Below are positions 7,645 through 14,391 of a stretch of 34,761 bases of DNA, one piece after another. Below the pieces are notes generated by a model. The model was given only the letters and a program-made list of their open reading frames with translations. It ran no database searches and was not told where the DNA came from. Each line of letters starts with the position of its first letter. Position 1 is the stretch's first letter. The translations under genes were made by a program, and so were the position numbers. Origin of the DNA: Rhizobium hidalgonense (lineage in GTDB: Bacteria > Pseudomonadota > Alphaproteobacteria > Rhizobiales > Rhizobiaceae); assembly GCF_002914525.1 (NCBI RefSeq), contig NZ_LODW01000073.1, positions 1 to 34,761 on the forward strand. The letters are read 5' to 3'.

Positions 7645-8748
7645 ATGGTGAAAATCACTGCGGCTGTCGCCGTGAAACCAAAGAGCCCGCTGGAATTCCG
7701 TGAACTCGAACTGGCTGACCCCGAAGGCAACGAGATCCTGGTTCGCACGGTTGCGAGCGGGATCTGCCACACGGACTTGCTGCTTCGCGACGGTATTTTT
7801 GGCCCGCCGGCACCGGTGATCCCGGGGCACGAAGGCGTCGGCGTCGTCGAGGCGGTCGGACCAGAAGTTCAGAGCCTCAAAGTGGGTGATCACGTCGCAC
7901 TGAGCCAGAGCTCATGCGGATTCTGCGCCGACTGCCGCCGTTCTCACCCAATGAACTGCCAAAACTATACCCAGTACAATCTTACGGGGCTTCGTCCGAA
8001 TGGTAAGAAGGCATTGCTCTGCGATGAAGTTGGCATTGGCAGCAATTTCGTGGGCCAGTCGTCCTTTGCGACGCATATCCTTGCGACTGAAAACAATGCA
8101 GCGCTTTTGCCGAAAACAGACCTCGACCTTACCGACGCTGCGCCACTCGGGTGCGGCATGGCAACGGGTGCAGGAACAGTGATAAACGCGATGAAGCCGG
8201 AAATAGGGTCGACGATAGCCGTTTTCGGCGCAGGTGCTGTCGGCATGGCCGCCGTGATGGCCGCCAAAGTTCGTCGGTGCAGCAAGATTATCATCATAGA
8301 TCTGAATCAGCAGAGGCTAGACATGGCCATGGGGCTTGGTGCCACACATGCGATCAACGGCAAAGATCCCGACGTAGTCAACCAGATCCATGCGCTGACG
8401 GGCGGCGGTGCCGACTTCGCGATCGACGCAGTTGGCATCATTCCGGTTATTCTGAACTCGATCAAGTGCACCCGTGCCGGCGGGCACGTTGTCTTGCTCG
8501 GCCTCGACGCGCTCGGGAACGACATTCCCATCCCCCTCGATCTAATGGTGTTCAATCGCAAGATCCAGGGTGCGATCCTTGGTGATCAGATTCCACAGCT
8601 GTTCATTCCGCAGATGATGGATCTTAATCAGGCTGGGCTTTTCCCCTTCCAAAAATTGATCACCAAGTATCCCTTCGAGAAGATCAACGAAGCGATCGCG
8701 GACGCCGAAGCCGGGCGAGTGATCAAGCCGGTCGTCGTTTTCAATTAG
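7645..8748 (+). CDS. Zinc-dependent alcohol dehydrogenase, MDR family (copy 2)
   Basis: A 367-residue paralogue of the dehydrogenase at 600. Catalytic zinc ligands are Cys41 (SGICHTD), His62-Glu63 (GHEG) and the Cys in PLGCGMATGAG. Structural ligands Cys91, Cys94, Cys97 and Cys105 fall at exactly the same positions as in copy 1. The cofactor motif is VFGAGAVGMAAVMAAKV followed by IIIIDLNQQR, again suggesting NAD+. ATG at 7645 has AGGAGAA seven bases upstream; an upstream in-frame codon at 7540 lies inside the permease gene and is rejected. It is the fifth gene of the transporter run, so the imported compound or a product of it is probably its substrate. The substrate itself is unknown. Confidence 0.92.
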   Translation: MVKITAAVAVKPKSPLEFRELELADPEGNEILVRTVASGICHTDLLLRDGIFGPPAPVIPGHEGVGVVEAVGPEVQSLKVGDHVALSQSSCGFCADCRRSHPMNCQNYTQYNLTGLRPNGKKALLCDEVGIGSNFVGQSSFATHILATENNAALLPKTDLDLTDAAPLGCGMATGAGTVINAMKPEIGSTIAVFGAGAVGMAAVMAAKVRRCSKIIIIDLNQQRLDMAMGLGATHAINGKDPDVVNQIHALTGGGADFAIDAVGIIPVILNSIKCTRAGGHVVLLGLDALGNDIPIPLDLMVFNRKIQGAILGDQIPQLFIPQMMDLNQAGLFPFQKLITKYPFEKINEAIADAEAGRVIKPVVVFN

Positions 8749-8760
8749 GAGCCAGCGCAA

Positions 8761-9072
8761 ATGACATCGAAGAAGTCAGAGGAACAGCACCTTGTCGTGG
8801 AATTCAAAACCACGTCCCAAAATCGAAATCGCGTAAAAGAACTCCTTCAGGAATTCATTGGACCCGCCCGCGAAGAGTCTGGTTGTCTCTACTACGACCT
8901 CTACCAGCGGTCGGACGATCCGAACACTTTCATCATCTTAGACGGCTGGCAGAATGAGGCGGCTGTCGTTGGCCATGGCGAACATCCTAATGTCAAGCGG
9001 GTGCTGGAGCCTCTTCTTCCACTGTTGGTGAGTCCACCGTCGATTAATGTAAATACCCGTATCAGCGACTGA
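8761..9072 (+). CDS. ABM-domain (putative quinol monooxygenase-like) protein
   Basis: A 103-residue single-domain protein of the antibiotic biosynthesis monooxygenase/YgiN-like ferredoxin fold. Typical features are the first strand LVVEFKTT, the helix VKELLQEFIGPAREESGCLYYDLYQ and the segment NTFIILDGWQNEAAVVGHGEHPNVKRVL, with histidines near 73 and 76. Members act without metal or cofactor on quinols or polyketides, or serve as small accessory proteins. ATG at 8761 is preceded by AGGAG overlapping the end of the dehydrogenase gene, a sign of co-translation. A role in detoxifying a reactive aldehyde or quinone intermediate is only a guess from context. Confidence 0.85.
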   Translation: MTSKKSEEQHLVVEFKTTSQNRNRVKELLQEFIGPAREESGCLYYDLYQRSDDPNTFIILDGWQNEAAVVGHGEHPNVKRVLEPLLPLLVSPPSINVNTRISD

Positions 9073-9135
9073 TCGGGCGCAATGGCCATTTCTACGAGGC
9101 GCGCGCCCCGAGCGCGCAGGTTTGAGGGAGACGAA

Positions 9136-10401
9136 ATGGATACGCATCGAGTTGTCGTAGTCGGCGGTGGCTTTGCCGGACTCCAGTTAGCGAAGGACCT
9201 CAAGTGTCCCGACACTTCCATAACGATCGTCGACAGGCGCAACCATCACCTCTTTCAACCGCTCCTCTACCAAGTTGCCACGACTGTATTGGCAACCTCG
9301 GAGATAGCCTGGCCCATCAGAGCATTGTTCAGAGGACGAAAGGATGTATCGACGCTGCTGGGCGAGGTTGTTGGCGTTGATACCGAGGCACGCGTAGTAT
9401 CGCTCAAGGATGGGAATGCTATTCCCTATGACACGCTCGTTCTCGCGACAGGTGCAAGGCACGCCTATTTTGGCCGGGACGAGTGGGAGCCGTTTGCGCC
9501 CGGGCTAAAGGCACTCGAAGACGCGACGACCATCCGGCGGCGGCTTCTTCTCGCGTTTGAGAAGGCCGAATTGGAGACTGATCCCGAACGGCGGAAGGCA
9601 ATGCTCACGTTCAGCATAATCGGAGCAGGCCCGACAGGCGTGGAGATGGCTGGGATTATAGCGCAACTGGCCCAACGAACCCTTGTTGAGGAGTTCCGTA
9701 GCATCGACACCAGATCGGCGCGCATCCTTCTCATCGAGGCAGGTCCACGTGTCCTACCCGTGTTCCCGGAAGCACTTTCGAGATATGCCGAGCAGTCGCT
9801 AATCAAGATGGGCGTCGAAGTGAGAACAGGCATTCCCGTGACGGCATGCAACGAGAACGGCATCGCGATCGGAGATGAGTTCGTTTCAAGCCGGACCGTC
9901 ATCTGGGCTGCGGGGGTGCAAGCGTCGAACGCCGCCGCCTGGGTCGGTGCTGAAAAGGACAGGGCGGGTAGGGCGGTCGTGCAGCCAGATCTGACTGTTG
10001 GCGGTAAGCCCGAGATTTTTATTATTGGAGATACTGCCTCCGTGAAGGCCGCTGATGGAACACCCGTCCCCGGAGTGGCTCCCGCCGCCAAACAGCAAGG
10101 CAAATATGTCGCTTCGGTAATTGAAGCACGACGTCTGGGTACACCCACTCCAAGTGCGTTCAGATATAGGCATCTGGGAAACCTGGCTACCATCGGGCCG
10201 AATTCGGCTGTTATCGACTTCGGGAAAATCCGGCTCAAGGGCGGAATTGCATGGTGGATTTGGGGGCTTGCCCATATCTACTTCCTGATAGGTACGAGGA
10301 GCAGATTGGCAGTGGGACTAAGCTGGCTATGGATCTTTGTTTCCGGCCATCACTCCGCACGTTTGATCACGCAAAAAGAAACCTTAAAGGATGAGGTTTA
10401 G
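9136..10401 (+). CDS. ndh: Type II NADH:quinone oxidoreductase (NDH-2-like)
   Basis: A 421-residue FAD flavoprotein. The N-terminal FAD site is VVVGGGFAGLQLAKDL, followed by DRRNHHLFQPLLYQVAT, which is characteristic of NDH-2. The NADH-binding motif is IIGAGPTGVEMAG near residue 174. VIWAAGV and EIFIIGDTA bind the flavin again, and VAPAAKQQGKYVA follows. The C-terminal segment (WWIWGLAHIYFLIGTRSRLAVGL) is hydrophobic and fits attachment to the inner membrane. It would pass electrons from NADH to quinone without pumping protons. ATG at 9136 follows GAGGGAG; the in-frame codon at 9082 has no such site. It ends the catabolic run and is a plausible sink for the NADH made by the two dehydrogenases. 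Confidence 0.9.
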   Translation: MDTHRVVVVGGGFAGLQLAKDLKCPDTSITIVDRRNHHLFQPLLYQVATTVLATSEIAWPIRALFRGRKDVSTLLGEVVGVDTEARVVSLKDGNAIPYDTLVLATGARHAYFGRDEWEPFAPGLKALEDATTIRRRLLLAFEKAELETDPERRKAMLTFSIIGAGPTGVEMAGIIAQLAQRTLVEEFRSIDTRSARILLIEAGPRVLPVFPEALSRYAEQSLIKMGVEVRTGIPVTACNENGIAIGDEFVSSRTVIWAAGVQASNAAAWVGAEKDRAGRAVVQPDLTVGGKPEIFIIGDTASVKAADGTPVPGVAPAAKQQGKYVASVIEARRLGTPTPSAFRYRHLGNLATIGPNSAVIDFGKIRLKGGIAWWIWGLAHIYFLIGTRSRLAVGLSWLWIFVSGHHSARLITQKETLKDEV

Positions 10402-10696
10402 TCGCTAGCGCGAGCACGCCCGAGTCTGCTGGGCCGTGAATGGAGACCATCAAAGGCCAGACATTTGGGAATCGGTTGCGAAGCGATGGTTGGCAGCAGG
10501 TAACAATTCTGTCGGAGTTCCATATATAACAATGATTGATCTTCGCACTATCAACTTAGGCGACTTCGACTGCGTCGAATTCACGGCGAGGACTGGCCGC
10601 GACAAGTCAATTGCCCTGTCCGCCTGTCGTTAGCGATAGGCGGGCCTCATGCTTGAATACCGTTTCGGGAAGAAGTGATGATGTGGAGAGTTGAGA
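10402..10696. other. Intergenic region upstream of the AraC-type regulator
   Basis: No convincing gene. A short frame from 10436 starts with GTG, has no ribosome site and matches no family I know. The stretch holds a hairpin at 10620-10643 and an AT-rich patch around 10521-10550 (ccatatataacaatgattg) that could contain a promoter for the regulator. Confidence 0.5.
10620..10643 (+). terminator. Inverted repeat before the AraC gene
   Basis: CCGCCTGTCG/CGATAGGCGG forms a ten-base-pair stem with one G-T pair and loop TTAG. No T-run follows, so it may be a weak terminator for the preceding operon or a regulator-binding palindrome about 50 bases before the regulator start. Confidence 0.5.
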
Positions 10697-11662
10697 GTGT
10701 CCCCCTCTAAGATTGACCATTTCTCGCTCAAAGGTACCTGCAGCGAGGAACTCGCGGCAGCGCTTTCGAGGCTTTCCCCGCAATCTGAAGCGCATGTACA
10801 TGGCGATAAGACGATCGCCTACGATGTACATGCGATTACCAATGGTCCGATTGCGGTTATTGCCGCGCACTACGAGGGCGACCTAACGGTCCAGCACCGG
10901 GGACCGGCGGAGGCAAACATCATCATGCTTCCACTACATGGGCGATCGGTCGTTACCGTTGACGGCAGACAAATCCCGTCAGAGGGAACGCGGGGCGTTT
11001 TCGTGAACAGTATGTCGGCGAGTACGACCCAATTCATTGGGCCAAGGAAACATTTGGGGCTTAGGATCGCCCATGATGAGCTGACGCGCCGTTTGGGATG
11101 TCGGCTCAATACGCCAATAAGAGGCAGCCTCGATTTTTCGCCAGAAATCGACCTATCGGTCGGGTTCGGCTCCCTTTTGGTTCAACTGGTACCAGTGCTG
11201 TATGCTGGATTACGAGACGGAACCCTCCTTCAATCACCGATAGCACTTCATCACCTCACTGAAACGACGATGGAGCTTTTGATCGAAGCTGCGCAGCATC
11301 GCTACTCATCTGAGTTATGCCGCGTTGCTGAATCACCCTTACCCAAGGCCGTTAAGCGGGCGGTCGACTATATGCGTGCCAATATTACTCGGCCGCTATC
11401 TCTTGAGGAAATCGCAACGGCTTGTGGCGTAAGCCGACGCACTCTTCAAAGCGGTTTTCGCAACTTTCGGAATACGACCCCTCTGGCATTCCTGCAGCAC
11501 CTACGGTTGGAATTAGTGCATCAGGAACTGATGACAGGCGAACCTGGCCTCTCGGTCACGCAGGTCGCTCTGAAATGGGGCTTCGTGCATAGAGGCAGAT
11601 TTTCTGCGGACTATCGCAAGCGCTATGGGGTACTTCCCTCGGAAACATTGCGTATATCATAA
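10697..11662 (+). CDS. AraC-family transcriptional regulator
   Basis: About 321 residues. The C-terminal 100 residues form two helix-turn-helix units typical of AraC/XylS proteins: RPLSLEEIATACGVSRRTLQSGFRNF, then SVTQVALKWGFVHRGRFSADYRKRYGVLPSETLR. The N-terminal 200 residues resemble the AraC_binding_2 type of sensor domain found in regulators of aromatic and alcohol catabolism. No ATG fits. GTG at 10697 has GGAGAG six bases upstream; TTG at 10691 is the alternative and adds two residues. It lies directly downstream of the catabolic genes and is a candidate activator for them, but no evidence ties it to the 16-base repeats. Confidence 0.88.
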   Translation: MSPSKIDHFSLKGTCSEELAAALSRLSPQSEAHVHGDKTIAYDVHAITNGPIAVIAAHYEGDLTVQHRGPAEANIIMLPLHGRSVVTVDGRQIPSEGTRGVFVNSMSASTTQFIGPRKHLGLRIAHDELTRRLGCRLNTPIRGSLDFSPEIDLSVGFGSLLVQLVPVLYAGLRDGTLLQSPIALHHLTETTMELLIEAAQHRYSSELCRVAESPLPKAVKRAVDYMRANITRPLSLEEIATACGVSRRTLQSGFRNFRNTTPLAFLQHLRLELVHQELMTGEPGLSVTQVALKWGFVHRGRFSADYRKRYGVLPSETLRIS

Positions 11663-11954
11663 GCAGATTGCGCCGACCGAGCTACGATCAGCCGGCACGC
11701 TCGACTGTCCTCAAGGCTTGTAGCAACAGCACTCTCCAGAAAATCCGACTGCCTCGGCCCAAGATCTGTCTTGCAGATGATCCCCTGAACGCGACGATGT
11801 TCCGATCTGCGCAACGCAGTTCAAGACCACTACAGGGGTTAATCTTATAGTAATTATGCCGAGGTCATCTCACACATAGCGGTCAATGTCGCAATGTTCT
11901 GGACCGCGTCGCTAATGGAAGCCGGTGTAATTTATAGTCGTCTATGAGGAACAT
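11663..11954. other. Intergenic region before the chemoreceptor
   Basis: About 290 bases with no recognisable gene. The last 60 bases are AT-richer (gtgtaatttatagtcg) and may carry the chemoreceptor promoter. No terminator-like hairpin stood out. Confidence 0.5.
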
Positions 11955-14216
11955 ATGTCGAGACTGCCGCTATCTCTACTTTTAATGATTTTGGCAATTA
12001 TCCCGTTGACGGCGTTCGTAATCATCGGAGTATCAACATCACTGGGATATTACCGAGAATACTCTACCTTCCGCAGCGCACAAACAACGCAGCGACTTGG
12101 GCGGGAAGGCGGATTCCTCGCCCAAGCTATAGCGGCGGAAGCGTTTGCAGGCGCCGACGTGCGTCGGGCAAAGCAAGCTGCATCGGACAGGGCTTTTACA
12201 GCGGTCTTTTCCGCTTACGACTCTTGGAAAAAGGCATTCGACGATCCGGCCATAGAACGGGCGGTACAGATCATTCGTGAAAGGCGGGACAATATCGATA
12301 GCTTCCGCCGGCGCGTCGATGACGGAACGGCTAGCGAGGCGGAGGGAGCTGTTGCTTTGCGCCCAGCTGCCCTTGCGGGCTTGGAGCTCGTCCGTCGCAC
12401 TGGGGCGACTGTCAATGATTTGGATTTAGCACGCCAAATTACCGGTTTTCACGCGCTCATGCAGATCACGGAAGCTAGTTTGCTGGAGATCAGGCCCGGC
12501 CGAGCCTACGTCAAAAATTCAGCCATGTCCGTCGATCTATTTTCGTCCCTCTTACAGTCAAAAAATCTAAAGCAGCTTTATGTGCCTGCGATGCAGGAAT
12601 TTCTCCCCGCCGATCTCGTCAAATCTTATGACGACTTCGAGGCCAGCGCCGCAGGCAAGTTCATCGCGGGCGTTCGCGATCAGATGTATGCAAACCAGCC
12701 GGGCGTTTCCTTCCCCCCCGAGACGTTGGATCGATGGAATGAAATCACCCAACAGCGGGCTGCTTTGTTGACCGCACTCATTATGCGCACCGGCGACGAG
12801 TTGGACGAGATGGCATTTCAGCGTTACGCCGATCTTCGCAATGCCTTTATCGGCTACTCCGGCGCCACGCTTCTGATCATGTCTACGGTACTCATTTTGT
12901 GCATTTCGGTCGTTCGGAGAATTTCAAGCTCCATTCGGACTCTGACAAGCCGAATGAAGGCACTCGCAGAAGGCGATACGTCGGCGCCGGTGCCCTTGAC
13001 AATCCGACGCGACGAGATCGGGGACATGGCGCGTTGCCTTGAGTTTTTCCGCGGCGCGGCCATACAGAAAAGTAACCTGGAGACATCCGCGGAAGCTGAG
13101 CGCATTCGTTCTGACCAAGAGAAGCTGGATATTCAGGTAAGAGCGGAAAAAGAAGCAGAAGAGCGCCTCATCCGAGCGACGACGGCATTGGCAACCGGGT
13201 TGAAGCGGATGGCGGATGGAGACTTGATTTATGAGATTGAGGAGCCGTTAGCGCCACAGTTTGAAAGTTTGCGCAGGGATTTCAACGCTTCCATTCGTCA
13301 GCTCCGGGACGTGCTTGTTACCGTCGGCCATTCAGTCGAAACGGTCACGAATGGCAGCTCGGGCGTCTCGGCCGCATCTGAAAATCTTTCAAGACGCACG
13401 GAGCAGCAGGCGGCTTCGCTCGAGGAAACTGCAGCGGCGTTGGAGGAGATAACCGTCAACGTTGCATCGACCACGAAGAGGACGGCTGAGGCGCGCGGAG
13501 CCGTCCAACAGATGCGAAATCATGCGGAAATGTCCGGTCGGGTTGTACGCGATGCTATCGGCGCCATGAATCGCATTGAAAACTCCTCCAAGCAGATTTC
13601 CCAGATCATCAGCGTCATCGACGCGATCGCCTTCCAAACGAACCTCCTGGCGCTCAACGCCGGCGTCGAAGCAGCGCGTGCTGGCGACGCGGGAAAAGGC
13701 TTTGCGGTTGTTGCCCAGGAGGTCAGGGAGCTTGCACAGCGCTCAGCGACAGCGGCAAAAGAAATCAAGGATCTCATCGGCAATTCAGCTCTTGCCGTCG
13801 ACGAAGGCGTAAGGCTCGTGAGTGAAACCGGATCGGGCCTGAGAACGATTGAAGAGCTTGTGCAGGATGTAAATCTTCATATGGACGCAATCGCAACGGC
13901 CTCCCAGGAACAATCGTCGGGCCTGCGCGAGATTAACGGCGCGGTTAACCATATGGACCATGCCACTCAAGAAAATGCGAGCATGGTCGCGGAGATGAAT
14001 ACTGCAGGATCGCACCTCGCTCAAGAGAGCCAAAGCCTAGCCGCACTGTTGAAACATTTCCATTTCAAAGACGAGAGCGGGAAGCCACAAAAGGTCACGG
14101 GCGAACTTGGCAAGAGCTTCCCGCCCGGTCAGACAATGGTTGACCGCGGAGACTATCCGATGCGCCGTGGTAACCTGGTGCTCGCGCCTTCGAATGATGA
14201 TTGGCAAGCGTTCTAA
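11955..14216 (+). CDS. Methyl-accepting chemotaxis protein
   Basis: A 753-residue transmembrane chemoreceptor. A first membrane helix (residues 8-28) is followed by a periplasmic helical sensor of about 270 residues. That sensor is possibly NIT-like, since QRLGREGGFLAQAIAAE resembles the start of nitrate/nitrite-sensing domains. A second membrane helix lies near 302-320. HAMP segments occur around 322-375 and again before SIRQLRDVLVTVG. The signalling hairpin tip is IDAIAFQTNLLALNAGVEAARAG near residue 554, very close to the universal sequence. The last residues, DWQAF, fit the x-W-x-x-F pentapeptide that tethers CheR/CheB. ATG at 11955 follows GAGGAAC. The ligand is unknown. Confidence 0.95.
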   Translation: MSRLPLSLLLMILAIIPLTAFVIIGVSTSLGYYREYSTFRSAQTTQRLGREGGFLAQAIAAEAFAGADVRRAKQAASDRAFTAVFSAYDSWKKAFDDPAIERAVQIIRERRDNIDSFRRRVDDGTASEAEGAVALRPAALAGLELVRRTGATVNDLDLARQITGFHALMQITEASLLEIRPGRAYVKNSAMSVDLFSSLLQSKNLKQLYVPAMQEFLPADLVKSYDDFEASAAGKFIAGVRDQMYANQPGVSFPPETLDRWNEITQQRAALLTALIMRTGDELDEMAFQRYADLRNAFIGYSGATLLIMSTVLILCISVVRRISSSIRTLTSRMKALAEGDTSAPVPLTIRRDEIGDMARCLEFFRGAAIQKSNLETSAEAERIRSDQEKLDIQVRAEKEAEERLIRATTALATGLKRMADGDLIYEIEEPLAPQFESLRRDFNASIRQLRDVLVTVGHSVETVTNGSSGVSAASENLSRRTEQQAASLEETAAALEEITVNVASTTKRTAEARGAVQQMRNHAEMSGRVVRDAIGAMNRIENSSKQISQIISVIDAIAFQTNLLALNAGVEAARAGDAGKGFAVVAQEVRELAQRSATAAKEIKDLIGNSALAVDEGVRLVSETGSGLRTIEELVQDVNLHMDAIATASQEQSSGLREINGAVNHMDHATQENASMVAEMNTAGSHLAQESQSLAALLKHFHFKDESGKPQKVTGELGKSFPPGQTMVDRGDYPMRRGNLVLAPSNDDWQAF

Positions 14217-14391
14217 ATGATATGGGCGGCGTCGCCGACCACATGCAAATACACGTCTTTGATGATTCTGAATGAGAGCGATATCCCGGTGGGGTAGCGG
14301 CATGGTACTCCGCCAAATGACTTGTGCGGTCCTAACAAAATGCTGGCTTGACGCATGATTGCTCAGCCACGTGACAAAGCAGGACAGGCAC

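Noticed and set aside
6665..7645. Second long plus-strand open frame over permease 2.
   Set aside because: Very rich in Arg, His and Cys, with no membrane segments; it is a frame shadow of the permease.
10436..10633. 65-codon frame starting with GTG.
   Set aside because: No ribosome site, odd composition, no family, and it ends in the hairpin before the AraC gene.
14125..14150. TCAGACAAT inside the chemoreceptor gene resembles the shared operator.
   Set aside because: The second half (GGTTGA) does not match, and it lies within coding sequence far from any start.
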